DNA of 64,000 nucleotides from NCBI RefSeq assembly GCF_030512175.1, contig NZ_JAULBL010000002.1, positions 2,788,149 through 2,852,148 of the forward strand, given 5' to 3'. Below the pieces are notes generated by a model that worked only from the letters and a program-made list of their open reading frames with translations, was not told where the DNA came from and made no database searches. The position numbers were made by a program, and so were the translations under genes. This stretch comes from Paeniglutamicibacter sulfureus (lineage in GTDB: Bacteria; Actinomycetota; Actinomycetes; Actinomycetales; Micrococcaceae). This document shows positions 8,671 to 16,819 of the stretch, piece after piece; position 1 is the stretch's first letter, and every line of letters begins with the position of its first letter.

Positions 8671-10065
8671 ATGCAAGTTTCCCACAAACCCTCCGCCGTG
8701 TCAGTTTCCTTCGACGAATCGAACCTCGTGTCCGCCGCCGGGTTGCTGCCGGCCATGGTCCTGGCCCGGGACTCGGGCCTGCATGAACTGGCCGACCAGT
8801 GGCTCAGCGTGCCCACCGACAAAGGTGCCAACGCCGGGTTAAAGATTGCTTCTCTCGTGGCCGGGATGGTGGCCGGCGCCGACTCCATTGACGATATGGC
8901 CCTGTTGCGGCACGGGGCCATGAAAAAGGTCTTCACCGCCTGCTACGCCCCCTCCACCCTGGGGTCCTTCCTGCGCTCCTTCACCTTCGGGCACGTGCGC
9001 CAGCTCGATGCCGTGGCCTCCAGGTTCCTGGTGGGCCTGAACCGCAAGGCCCCGCTGCTGGGAAACCCCGGGGAGAACGAGTTCATCTTCCTTGACGTCG
9101 ATGACACCATCATCGAGGTCCACGGATACCAGAAGCAGGGCTCGGGCTACGGATATTCCGGGGTGCGCGGGCTCAACGCCTTGCTGGCCACAGCATCCAC
9201 GAAGGACGCGGTGCCGTTCATTGCCGCCCAACGCCTGCGCAAGGGCGCAGCCAACTCCGCCCGCGGAGCCAAGAAGTTCGTCACCGAGGCACTGGGCACG
9301 CTCACACGTTGCCAGCCCGGATCGAAGGTGTTGTGCCGTTTCGACTCGGCCTACTACGGCCACGGGCCGGTATCGGCGGCCATGAAGGCGGGCGCGCAGG
9401 TCTCGGTGACGGTGCGCATGGACCCGGCCGTGAAGCGGGCGATCGCCACGATCCCGGAGACTGCCTGGGAGACCATCCACTACACCGATGCGATCCTTGA
9501 CGAATCCACCGGGGTCTTGGTCTCCAGCGCCGAGGTCGCCGAAACCGGCTTCACCGCGTTCACCTCCCGCAAGAAAGCCGAACGGGTTCCCGGGCGCCTG
9601 GTCGTGCGCCGGATCCCGGAACTGAACCCGAAGAAGGCCGCCGGGCAAGGCACCCTCTTTGACACCCACCGTTTCCACGCGTTCTTCACCACCGTGGATT
9701 CCGGCGTCCTGGACACTGTCGCTGCGGACAAGACCCACCGCCAACACGCGGTCATCGAGCAGGTCAACGCGGATTTGAAGGACAGCGCACTGGCCCATAT
9801 GCCCTCCGGGCACTTCGGCGCCAATAGTGCATGGCTGGTGGCCGCGGCCATCGCCTACAACCTCACCCGCGCCGCCGGGATCCTGGCCGGCGGCACCTTC
9901 GCCAACGCCAGGAGCGCAACGGTCCGGCGCAAGCTCATCCAGGTTCCGGCGCGCATCGCGCGCAGCGCCAGGAAAACCAGGCTCCGGCTTCCGCTGGATT
10001 GGCCCTGGGAAACCGAGTGGGAACGGCTCTTCACTTCCGCGCACGCCCCACCCCAAATCGCCTAG
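8671..10065 (+). CDS. IS1380-family transposase
   Basis: DDE transposase of 464 residues, full length for the family. The catalytic aspartates are recognisable in FIFLDVDDTI (about 139-147) and CRFDSAYYG (about 220), and the glutamate in the EQVNADLKDSAL segment (about 365). The insertion domain between the second D and E, with FTSRKKAERVPGRLVVRR, is typical of IS1380. The C-terminus (LRLPLDWPWETEWERLF) also matches the family. No frameshift is present, so the enzyme could be active. The 121 nt upstream contain the left terminal repeat. Confidence 0.95.
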   Translation: MQVSHKPSAVSVSFDESNLVSAAGLLPAMVLARDSGLHELADQWLSVPTDKGANAGLKIASLVAGMVAGADSIDDMALLRHGAMKKVFTACYAPSTLGSFLRSFTFGHVRQLDAVASRFLVGLNRKAPLLGNPGENEFIFLDVDDTIIEVHGYQKQGSGYGYSGVRGLNALLATASTKDAVPFIAAQRLRKGAANSARGAKKFVTEALGTLTRCQPGSKVLCRFDSAYYGHGPVSAAMKAGAQVSVTVRMDPAVKRAIATIPETAWETIHYTDAILDESTGVLVSSAEVAETGFTAFTSRKKAERVPGRLVVRRIPELNPKKAAGQGTLFDTHRFHAFFTTVDSGVLDTVAADKTHRQHAVIEQVNADLKDSALAHMPSGHFGANSAWLVAAAIAYNLTRAAGILAGGTFANARSATVRRKLIQVPARIARSARKTRLRLPLDWPWETEWERLFTSAHAPPQIA

Positions 10066-10161
10066 AACCGTTCACCGAGCCCTCTGCGGCGCAACCAGGA
10101 AACCATCGTGGAACACCCGCCGACAGCGAGGCCGGCACCCTTCCCGTGCCCAAAAACGAAA

Positions 10162-10201
10162 CCGCCCCCGTCCGTCGCCAGCAGACGACGACCGGGGGCG
10201 G
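10162..10201 (+). terminator. Hairpin at right end of IS element
   Basis: CCGCCCCCG at 10162-10170 pairs with CGGGGGCGG at 10193-10201, immediately inside the right terminal repeat. It may stop transposase transcription from running into zapE. No T-run follows. Confidence 0.45.
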
Positions 10202-10315
10202 ATCGGTGGATCAAGGTTTAGTGGTTGTCGATTCTGTGGGCGTAAAATGGCGGGGGCGTGTCTTCGCGCTGCGCACGCACACCATCATTCGAAGATTTAA
10301 GGACCGTTCCGCCGT

Positions 10316-11353
10316 ATGGCCACGATTACGCATCTTTCCCAACGGACCCCCACGGTCTCCATCGACGACCTGCTCGCAGGTTTCCACCCGTCCTACCGCT
10401 TTGGCGAGGTGTCGTTTGACACCTACCGGCCGGACCCGGCCTGGCCCACCCAGGCCGAGGCGGTCACCAAGCTCAAGCACTTTGCCTCGACCATCGGCAA
10501 TTCCAAGGGCGGCTTCCTGGGCAAGCTCTTTGGCAAGAAGAAGGTCGAGAAGTCGGGGATGTACCTGGACGGCGGCTTCGGCGTGGGCAAGACCCACCTG
10601 TTGGCTTCGCTGTGGCACCTGGCCCCGGGCAGGAAGGCGTTCGGCACCTTCGTGGAGTACACGAACCTCGTCGGGGCCCTGTCCTTCCGTCAGACCGTAG
10701 AGGTGCTGAGCACCTACTCGCTGGTCTGCATCGATGAATTCGAGCTCGATGATCCGGGGGACACAGTGCTGATGTCCCGGTTGATGCGCGAGCTTTCCGA
10801 CGCCGGCGTGAAAATCGCAGCGACGTCCAACACGCTTCCGGGCGCACTGGGCGAGGGCCGTTTTGCCGCCGTGGACTTCCAGCGCGAGATCAAGGTGCTC
10901 TCCGAACAGTTCGACGTCCACCGCGTGGACGGCGTTGACTTCCGCCACCGCGGGCTCCCCGACGCCCCGGTACCGCTGGAAGACGCGGGCATCCAGGAGT
11001 TCGCCGTCGAGCGCTATGGGGACAAGACTTTCGCCGTTGACGAGTTCGCGGACCTGATTGGGCACATGTCCAAGGTCCACCCCAGCCGGTACCGTGCCTT
11101 GCTGGCCGAGACCGACGTGCTGGTGCTGCACAATGTCGAAACCATCACCGAGCAGGCGGTGGCGCTGCGCTTCGTGGTACTGGCCGATCGCCTGTACGAC
11201 AAGGACGTGCCGATCATTGCCTCCGGCAAGCCGTTCAGTGAGTTGTTCACCCCGGAAATGATGGCCGGCGGATACCAGAAGAAGTACTTCCGTGCCGTTT
11301 CGCGCCTCACCGCCCTGGCCCGCGAAGGCCAGACGGGGGAACCGGCGCTGTAA
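10316..11353 (+). CDS. zapE: Cell division protein ZapE (AFG1-like ATPase)
   Basis: AFG1/ZapE P-loop ATPase, 345 residues, cytoplasmic; the E. coli homologue modulates the Z-ring. Walker A is GGFGVGKTH (about 85-93), Walker B is LVCIDEFEL (about 140-148), and SRLMREL plus AATSNTLP form sensor 1. The N-terminal SIDDLLAGFHPSYRFGEVSFDTYRPDP and the later FRHRGLPDAPVPLED are family features. Compared with proteobacterial ZapE there is a short basic insertion GKLFGKKKVEKSG just before Walker A. Start ATG 10316 has AAGGA upstream. The IS element lies 95 bp upstream and may affect its promoter. Confidence 0.9.
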   Translation: MATITHLSQRTPTVSIDDLLAGFHPSYRFGEVSFDTYRPDPAWPTQAEAVTKLKHFASTIGNSKGGFLGKLFGKKKVEKSGMYLDGGFGVGKTHLLASLWHLAPGRKAFGTFVEYTNLVGALSFRQTVEVLSTYSLVCIDEFELDDPGDTVLMSRLMRELSDAGVKIAATSNTLPGALGEGRFAAVDFQREIKVLSEQFDVHRVDGVDFRHRGLPDAPVPLEDAGIQEFAVERYGDKTFAVDEFADLIGHMSKVHPSRYRALLAETDVLVLHNVETITEQAVALRFVVLADRLYDKDVPIIASGKPFSELFTPEMMAGGYQKKYFRAVSRLTALAREGQTGEPAL

Positions 11354-11365
11354 CCTCAACGCACG

Positions 11366-11440
11366 AAGGCCGTGATGGCCGCCGTCCGCAACCACCTCGT
11401 TTTCCGAGATGGAAGCGGGGACGGGCCTCACGGCCTTTTT
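11366..11440. terminator. Terminator between convergent zapE and benE-like genes
   Basis: AAGGCCGTGA at 11366-11375 pairs with TCACGGCCTT at 11428-11437, followed by further T on the + strand. A long loop separates the arms. Confidence 0.6.
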
Positions 11441-11500
11441 CGTGCGCCAAGGGGGTAGGCAAACCCAAGTTGCCCACCCGCGGGTTGGAACTGTGCTGGG

Positions 11501-12697
11501 TCAGTGGCGTTTGCGCTCGATGAGCAGGCGAAGGGTCAATCCGGCGACCAGCGCCCAGAATGCCCCGCCGATTCCTGCGAAGCTCAGGCCCGAACCGGCA
11601 ATGAGGAACGCGACCAGGGAACTCATTCGGCTGGAGGGATCGGACAAAGCGGAGGACGCGGAGGCGCCGAGGGTTGCCAGCAACGCCAGGCCCGCCGCGG
11701 CTTCCAGCAGGCCCTCGGGGCTCGCGGTGGCCAGTGCCGTGATTGCGGCAGACGCCAATCCGAGCAGGATGTAGAAGCCGCCGGAGGAAACTGCCGCGAT
11801 CCACCGCCTGGAGCGGTCTTCCCCAGCCTCGTCTCCGGCGGCGAGGGCGGCGGAAATCGCCGCAAGGTTGATGGCATGCCCGCCGAGGAACGCTGCCGCC
11901 GAGCTGCCGAGTCCGGTGGCCAACATGGAGGCGCGCCACGGTGTTTCATAGTTGAAACTGGCCAGTACCGCCACGCCCGGAACGTTCTGCGAGGCCATGG
12001 TGACAACGAAGAGCGGCAGGGTGATTGCGGTGAAGGCCGCGAGGCTGAATGCCGGTGCGGTGAATTCGAGACTCGGCAGCAACTGTCCCATCACTCCCGC
12101 GGCGTCGGCCCCTCCCATGGAAAAGCCTGCGATGCCCAAGGCCGCGGCCATCGCGGCCGGAACCGCCCAGCGGGGACTGAAGCGCAGGAAGAGCAACCAG
12201 ACCACGATAACCGGGGCGACATGCAACGGGATAGTGGACAACGCCACGAAGGGCGCCAGGCAGAGTTTGAGCAGTACTCCGGCCAGCATGGCTTGGGCCA
12301 GGGGGACGGGGATCGCTGCAAGCGTCCGGCCCAGCCAGGGGATGGCCCCGGTGGCGGCAATCAGCACTCCGGTCATGATGAAGGCACCGACCGCTTCGTT
12401 CCAGCCGAAGTTCACTGCTGCCGCTCCGGCCAGCAACGCTGCACCGGGTGTCGACCATGCGGTGGTGATGGGTCGCTTGGTGAACCACGCCAGGCCAACT
12501 GCGCAGATGGCCAGTGCAATGGTGAGGGCGAAAAGCCCGGAGGCGGCCTGGGCATCAGTCGCCCCGACGGCCTTGAGTCCTGTCAGCACCACGGCAAACG
12601 ACGAGGTGTATCCGACCAGCGCGGTGACAAGACCGGCCATGATCGGCTGTGCGAATGTCGATCGCCGTGGAGCGCTGGGGATGGCGTTGGAGGTCAA
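11501..12697 (-). CDS. benE: BenE family benzoate/H+ symporter-like transporter
   Basis: Polytopic membrane protein of 398 residues with about 11-12 hydrophobic helices. It matches the benzoate transporter BenE family: ITTAWSTPGAALL (about 76) and the MASQNVPGVAVLASFNYETPW segment (about 234) are its signatures, and LGGHAINLAAISAAL follows. The real substrate may be another aromatic acid, since no aromatic catabolic genes are adjacent. The only usable start is TTG 12697 with GGAAAG 7 nt upstream; an ATG slightly upstream runs into a stop at once. It is transcribed toward zapE. Confidence 0.87.
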   Translation of the reverse strand: MTSNAIPSAPRRSTFAQPIMAGLVTALVGYTSSFAVVLTGLKAVGATDAQAASGLFALTIALAICAVGLAWFTKRPITTAWSTPGAALLAGAAAVNFGWNEAVGAFIMTGVLIAATGAIPWLGRTLAAIPVPLAQAMLAGVLLKLCLAPFVALSTIPLHVAPVIVVWLLFLRFSPRWAVPAAMAAALGIAGFSMGGADAAGVMGQLLPSLEFTAPAFSLAAFTAITLPLFVVTMASQNVPGVAVLASFNYETPWRASMLATGLGSSAAAFLGGHAINLAAISAALAAGDEAGEDRSRRWIAAVSSGGFYILLGLASAAITALATASPEGLLEAAAGLALLATLGASASSALSDPSSRMSSLVAFLIAGSGLSFAGIGGAFWALVAGLTLRLLIERKRH

Positions 12698-12717
12698 ATC
12701 ATTTCTTTCCGTGCAAA

Positions 12718-12765
12718 CGACAGGTGCCGGTTCCGCCTCACGGCGGTACCGGCACCCGTTTGTCG
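12718..12765 (-). terminator. Terminator after the antitoxin-like gene
   Basis: GGTGCCGGT at 12723-12731 pairs with ACCGGCACC at 12748-12756, with a further outer pairing of CGACA and TGTCG. It lies downstream of the minus-strand gene ending at 12803. Confidence 0.6.
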
Positions 12766-12802
12766 TGCCTAGGGCAAGAGTCCTAGTGAACCAGGCAGGA
12801 AC

Positions 12803-13024
12803 CTAGACGGTCGGCGTGCCGCCGTCTTCCTTGTTGAGGAGGCCCTTTGCGCCATCCTGAACCTTGTCGACGTGCTCGGAGAACTTTCCCCCGGTCTTTT
12901 CGTCGATGAAGTTGCCGGCGTTGTCGATGGCACCGCCGATCTTGTCCGAGTTTTCGTGAATCAACTCGGCCGCTTTCTCCTTCAGTCCTTCGGCCTTGCC
13001 CTTCAGCTCGTCAAAAATAGACAA
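12803..13024 (-). CDS. MT0933/Rv0909-like small antitoxin family protein
   Basis: A 73-residue, highly charged, helix-forming protein (FDELKGKAEGLKEKAAELI, then NSDKIGGAIDNAGNFIDEKTGGKF and VDKVQDGAKG). It matches the MT0933-like putative antitoxin family described from mycobacteria, and it also resembles CsbD-type stress proteins in composition. ATG 13024 is preceded by a very strong ribosome-binding site, GAGGAGGTG (13030-13038), suggesting high expression. No toxin-like partner (such as the SRPBCC-type neighbour) is adjacent. A terminator follows. Toxin-antitoxin function is inferred from the family name only. Confidence 0.7.
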   Translation of the reverse strand: MSIFDELKGKAEGLKEKAAELIHENSDKIGGAIDNAGNFIDEKTGGKFSEHVDKVQDGAKGLLNKEDGGTPTV

Positions 13025-13344
13025 AAGGCACCTCCTCTCAGTAATGGGGGCCCGAAAAGCCCCGTCTAGGAATCATCCTATGCTCAGTCGCGATCGAATC
13101 AAGGGAATTTGGATGAATTTCTTCTCCGATGCGACTCTGACTTGTATGTACATATTGGCAGCTGTGACAGCGCTGCCATCAGTGGTATCGCAGGAGTAGG
13201 CCCGGATTCCGCGATCTGAACCGAAACCCGGGGCACCGTTGGGCGTTGGGGGCCAACGGCGCCGGGGGATTGTTCGGCCCGTAAATCGCGCCTCGGCCCG
13301 TAATTCGCGCCTTGGTCCGGGCCTGGAACACGAGGCGTTAAACA
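13025..13344. other. Intergenic stretch upstream of antitoxin-like gene
   Basis: About 320 bp with no convincing coding frame. It holds the strong ribosome-binding site and presumably the promoter of the minus-strand antitoxin-like gene. Nothing else is recognised. Confidence 0.6.
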
Positions 13345-13382
13345 AGTAGATCGTGTGATTTGGAGTAATCACACGATCTACT
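13345..13382 (-). terminator. Terminator of the tRNA cluster
   Basis: A perfect 16-bp stem, AGTAGATCGTGTGATT at 13345-13360 and its complement at 13367-13382, with loop TGGAGT. It lies directly after the last tRNA-Gly of the minus-strand cluster, and T residues follow in that direction. Confidence 0.85.
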
Positions 13383-13385
13383 ATT

Positions 13386-13461
13386 TGGAGTGGACAACGA
13401 GGTTCGAACTCGCGACCTCAACCTTGGCAAGGTTGCGCTCTACCAGCTGAGCTATGTCCAC
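13386..13461 (-). tRNA. tRNA-Gly (GCC), copy 1, CCA encoded
   Basis: Cloverleaf with acceptor GTGGACA/TGTCCAC and anticodon loop TTGCCAA. TCCA follows the acceptor stem, so the 3' CCA is encoded here, unlike in the other two copies. Its anticodon stem differs from them by a compensated A-T for G-C pair. It is the last tRNA of the cluster. Confidence 0.95.
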
Positions 13462-13495
13462 ATGAACAATCAATACCTAAAGTATAGACTCTTCG

Positions 13496-13567
13496 TGGGC
13501 GATACTGGGTTCGAACCAGTGACCTCTTCCGTGTCAGGGAAGCGCGCTACCGCTGCGCCAATCGCCC
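13496..13567 (-). tRNA. tRNA-Val (GAC), copy 1
   Basis: Acceptor GGGCGAT/ATCGCCC, anticodon loop CTGACAC (GAC), standard TTCGAAC T-loop. CCA is not encoded. It precedes tRNA-Gly copy 1. Confidence 0.95.
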
Positions 13568-13721
13568 ATAAGGGGGATGCTGCACCTGAACTATAGCTTG
13601 GATTCGCGATCTGCAAAATGGCAATCCAACTTTTCATGCGGGTGCTGCGTGTTCTTACCCGGGGGTAAAAGAACAAAGAACAAGGCCTCTCTTCGAAAAG
13701 GAATTGAGGCCCGATCTTCAG

Positions 13722-13794
13722 AGTGGACAACGAGGTTCGAACTCGCGACCTCGACCTTGGCAAGGTCGCGCTCTACCAGCTGAGCTATGTCCAC
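13722..13794 (-). tRNA. tRNA-Gly (GCC), copy 2
   Basis: Same acceptor and loops as copy 1, with the anticodon stem GCGACC/GGTCGAG. CCA is not encoded. About 155 bp separate it from the following tRNA-Val copy 1; that gap contains two hairpin-forming inverted repeats. Confidence 0.95.
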
Positions 13795-13828
13795 GTGAAA
13801 AACCAACACACCAGGTGTGGATTCTTCG

Positions 13829-13900
13829 TGGGCGATACTGGGTTCGAACCAGTGACCTCTTCCGTGTCAGGGAAGCGCGCTACCGCTGCGCCAATCGCCC
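13829..13900 (-). tRNA. tRNA-Val (GAC), copy 2
   Basis: Identical tRNA body to copy 1, with anticodon GAC. With tRNA-Gly copy 2 it forms a second Val-Gly pair, implying a tandem duplication. Confidence 0.95.
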
Positions 13901-13923
13901 ATACTGCTTGCAATGTTCCTACG

Positions 13924-13994
13924 AGGTGGGGACGGGATTCGAACCCGCGTAAACGGCTTTGCAGGCCGGTGCCTCGCCTCTCGGCCACCCCACC
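13924..13994 (-). tRNA. tRNA-Cys (GCA)
   Basis: Acceptor GGTGGGG/CCCCACC, anticodon loop CTGCAAA (GCA), 71 nt, CCA not encoded. It lies between tRNA-Gly copy 3 and tRNA-Val copy 2. Confidence 0.95.
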
Positions 13995-14056
13995 ATAACC
14001 ACTTGGTAAAATACCTTGTGGTTAGGTCGGCAAGCCGACCCGGTGATTCAAATGCG

Positions 14057-14129
14057 AGTGGACAACGAGGTTCGAACTCGCGACCTCGACCTTGGCAAGG
14101 TCGCGCTCTACCAGCTGAGCTATGTCCAC
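14057..14129 (-). tRNA. tRNA-Gly (GCC), copy 3
   Basis: The tRNA body is identical to copy 2. It is the first tRNA of the minus-strand cluster, about 65 bp after the putative promoter. Confidence 0.95.
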
Positions 14130-14194
14130 ATGAAAGAATCGCAATCCGCCCGGAATGTTTCGTTCCGTTTGGCTGCGTTCCAACGAGTAAAAAC

Positions 14195-14222
14195 TCTATA
14201 CGACGTTTCACCAAAGTTCCAA
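14195..14222 (-). promoter_or_regulatory. Putative promoter of the tRNA cluster
   Basis: On the minus strand TTGGAA (14222-14217) and TATAGA (14200-14195) are separated by 16 bp, about 65 bp before the first tRNA. The position fits a stable-RNA promoter. Confidence 0.45.
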
Positions 14223-14338
14223 ATCGACGCATTCCCGCGCCGACATGCGGCAAAGATCCTTGTGATCCCGCGGTTTTTGACTGGCCCGGAAACGCCCGAA
14301 AACGGCAAAACGTCCCCTGGACGTGGAAAAATCTTCCT

Positions 14339-15190
14339 ATGACTTCACCAGCGTTGGCCCAACAGACCTCTTTTGGGCGCATGTATGCCAGAAAAATCGG
14401 CGCCCTTCCGGAGGTTCCATCCATCACCACTGTCATCGGGCAGGAAAAAATGGACATGGACGGTTGGATAGGTCACATGGCGGCCACGGCCGTGGTCCAG
14501 GATGCCAGGCTGGGCGAGTCCGTCGGGAATTCCGCGAAGCTCAAGGCGCTGGCGCGCCAGGCATCCACGGCGGCTGCGGAATATCGTGACTTGGCCGCGG
14601 CCCGCGGGGACCGGGTGCACCAATACTGCGAGCAAATAGCATTGCGCGCCATGGGAAAGCCGCACCAGGCGGCCCAGGCCCGTGAAGCGCTCATCGCCAA
14701 CAACGAAGAAGCCTTTGCCGGGCGCTTCGACGAGTGGTGGGAGACCTACCAGGTGCAACCACTTGCTGCGGAGGTGACTGTCTGGAACTCGAGCATCGGG
14801 TACGCCGGCACCCTTGACCTGGTTGCCACCATTGGCGGTCGGCTTTGCCTGATCGACTACAAGACCCGTGGCACCAGTCGCGACGGCCGGGTCAAGCCAC
14901 TTGACCCCAAGGTGGTCATGCAGTTGGCTGCAGGGGCAAAAGCCGAGGAAATGGTCATCGACCCAGCCGCCGGTACCTGGGAACCGTGGAAATACTCACA
15001 AGACCCGATGCTGTTGGGCGTGGCAATTGGCGAAACCGAAGTCCAGACCGTGATGGCCAATCCTGAGGTCCTGCCCGCGTACTGGTCGAAGTTCTGGTCG
15101 CTTCGCCAGGTATGGGGAGCCACCCAGAAGGTCGGTGATGCAGGGATGCCCCTGCGCGAGGTGGGCCCGCCACCGCCACCTGCGGCATGA
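14339..15190 (+). CDS. PD-(D/E)XK nuclease-like protein
   Basis: A 283-residue protein with the core of a RecB/Cas4-type PD-(D/E)XK nuclease. PSITTVIG occurs near the N-terminus, an early helix carries RVHQYCEQIA (possible motif I His), GYAGTLDLVA (about residues 158-167) carries the catalytic Asp, and LIDYKT (about 178-183) carries the D-x-K pair. The C-terminus is proline-rich. There are no helicase or cysteine-cluster domains, so it is a stand-alone nuclease or a nuclease-derived protein. ATG 14339 is chosen because upstream codons run into tRNA genes. It lies between the tRNA cluster and def; its role is unknown. Confidence 0.7.
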   Translation: MTSPALAQQTSFGRMYARKIGALPEVPSITTVIGQEKMDMDGWIGHMAATAVVQDARLGESVGNSAKLKALARQASTAAAEYRDLAAARGDRVHQYCEQIALRAMGKPHQAAQAREALIANNEEAFAGRFDEWWETYQVQPLAAEVTVWNSSIGYAGTLDLVATIGGRLCLIDYKTRGTSRDGRVKPLDPKVVMQLAAGAKAEEMVIDPAAGTWEPWKYSQDPMLLGVAIGETEVQTVMANPEVLPAYWSKFWSLRQVWGATQKVGDAGMPLREVGPPPPPAA

Positions 15191-15308
15191 GGCGGTCGGT
15201 AGACTGGTGGGCAGGGGATAGGCGCGCAGCATTGGCTTGGCCGCGCCCGTCCGCCTCCATCCACAGCACATTGCCGGAACCCAGCCGGCCGAAGGGAGAC
15301 CGGACCGC

Positions 15309-15884
15309 ATGGCCGTCTTAGGCATTCGCATCGTTGGCGACCCAATCCTCCGCACCCGCGCAGACGAGGTCACCGAATTCGGGCCCGAACTGCGCAAGCT
15401 CGTCGCAGACATGGACGAAACCATGGAAAACGTCGAGGGTGCAGGCCTCGCCGCACCCCAGGTGGGAGTCTCGCTTCGGGTCTTCACCTACCAAATCGGC
15501 GGGAACCGCGGGCACCTGATCAACCCGGTGCTGGAATTCGGCGAGGAATTCCAGGACGACGTGACAGAAGGCTGCCTGTCCATCCCCGGACTCGGCTACC
15601 CGGTGCGCCGCCGCCAATGGACCCGGGCCACCGGGGTTGACGTTGATGGCAACCCCGTGGTCGTGGAAGGCGAGGGATTCCTCGCCCGCTGCCTGCAACA
15701 CGAGACCGACCACCTCGACGGAATCCTCTACATCGACCGGCTTGAGGGCGAACTGAAGAAGGACGCCTTCCGCAAGCTGCGCGACTCCAGCTACAACTCG
15801 GTTGCCGCAAACACTGTGACCAAGCGCAGCTCGGCGCTGGGATCCAGCTTTGGCGCCGGTTCGAGCTTCGGGAACCTGGCATGA
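15309..15884 (+). CDS. def: Peptide deformylase
   Basis: Metalloenzyme removing the N-formyl group from new proteins. 191 residues. Motif 1 is GAGLAAPQVG (44-53), motif 2 EGCLSIPG with metal ligand C89, and motif 3 QHETDHLDG with H131, E132 and H135. The C-terminal extension is Ser-rich. The start is ATG 15309. A TAGACT hexamer at 15200-15205 may be the -10 of the operon def-fmt-rsmB. Its stop overlaps the fmt start by 4 nt, pairing the deformylase with the formyltransferase that creates its substrate. Confidence 0.96.
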   Translation: MAVLGIRIVGDPILRTRADEVTEFGPELRKLVADMDETMENVEGAGLAAPQVGVSLRVFTYQIGGNRGHLINPVLEFGEEFQDDVTEGCLSIPGLGYPVRRRQWTRATGVDVDGNPVVVEGEGFLARCLQHETDHLDGILYIDRLEGELKKDAFRKLRDSSYNSVAANTVTKRSSALGSSFGAGSSFGNLA

Positions 15885-16819
15885 GGGTCCTGTTCGCCGG
15901 GACCCCGCAGGTCGCCGTTGCCTCCCTCGACCAGCTCGTGAAAGACGGGTTCGACGTGGTTGCCGTGCTCACCCGCGAAGACGCCCCGGTGGGGCGCAAG
16001 CGCATCATGACCCCGTCCCCTGTCGCCGCACGGGCCGCGGAGCTCGGTATCGACATCATCCATGCCAACCGGATCGACGAGCCAACCCAGGAGCGCCTGG
16101 CGGCCCTTGACCTGGATATCGCCGCAATCGTCGCCTATGGGGGACTCGTGCCGGAAAAGGCGCTGACGATCCCGCGCCTTGGTTGGATCAACCTGCACTT
16201 TTCGTTGCTCCCCGCCTGGCGGGGCGCGGCCCCCGTGCAGCACTCGATCATGGCAGGGGACGACATCACCGGTGCCGTGACCTTCCAGCTCGAAAAGGGA
16301 CTGGACACGGGCCCCGTCTTCGGCACGCTCACCGAAACCATCGATGTTGCCGACACGGCCGGCGAGTTGCTGGGCCGCCTGGCAATCTCCGGTGCCGTGT
16401 TGCTCTCGCAGACCCTTTCAGGCCTTGAGGCCGGCAAACTCGTGGGTGTCGAGCAGCAGGGGGACACCTCCTACGCGCATAAGCTCACGCTCGCTGACGG
16501 ACAGGTTGACTGGTCGCTTCCGGCCCTGGTGATTCGCCGCCGCATCAACGGAACCAGCCCGGATCCCGGGGCCTGGACCGAACTCGATGGCCAGCGTTTC
16601 AAACTCGGGACCCTGGTTCCGCAGGCCGATGTCACGGATCTGGCACCCGGCGAGGTTCGCATCGAACCGGGCAAGAAACCGCGAGTGCTGGTGGGGACGG
16701 GCTCGTACGCCGTTGAACTTGGCCTGGTGCAACCACCGGGCAAAAAAATGATGAATGCAGCAGATTGGGCGCGGGGCATTCTCGCGTCCGGAACCGTGGA
16801 TGGGGTGAAATTCGCATGA
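15881..16819 (+). CDS. fmt: Methionyl-tRNA formyltransferase
   Basis: Transfers a formyl group from 10-formyl-THF to initiator Met-tRNA. 312 residues, normal length. N-terminal MRVLFAGTPQVAV and the catalytic-domain block WINLHFSLLPAWRGAAPVQ, then GLDTGPV, are clear; the C-terminal OB-like domain begins around residue 208 (VDWSLPALVIRRRIN). It overlaps def and rsmB by 4 nt at both ends (ATGA), so the three are translationally coupled. Confidence 0.97.
   Translation: MRVLFAGTPQVAVASLDQLVKDGFDVVAVLTREDAPVGRKRIMTPSPVAARAAELGIDIIHANRIDEPTQERLAALDLDIAAIVAYGGLVPEKALTIPRLGWINLHFSLLPAWRGAAPVQHSIMAGDDITGAVTFQLEKGLDTGPVFGTLTETIDVADTAGELLGRLAISGAVLLSQTLSGLEAGKLVGVEQQGDTSYAHKLTLADGQVDWSLPALVIRRRINGTSPDPGAWTELDGQRFKLGTLVPQADVTDLAPGEVRIEPGKKPRVLVGTGSYAVELGLVQPPGKKMMNAADWARGILASGTVDGVKFA

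Larger units (their letters stand above)
8545..10221. mobile_element. IS1380-family insertion sequence with target duplication
   Basis: The element itself spans 8550-10216 (1667 bp). Its ends are a perfect 15-bp inverted repeat, CCTTGATCCACCGAT at 8550-8564 and its complement at 10202-10216. It is flanked by a 5-bp direct repeat TTTAG at 8545-8549 and 10217-10221. One intact transposase gene fills the interior. Intact ends, duplication and reading frame point to a recent insertion. It sits between sseA and zapE, interrupting no gene. Confidence 0.93.

Noticed and set aside
13386-14457. Short frames repeating NEVRTRDLDLGKVALYQLSY across the tRNA cluster
   Set aside because: They are translations of tRNA genes, not proteins.
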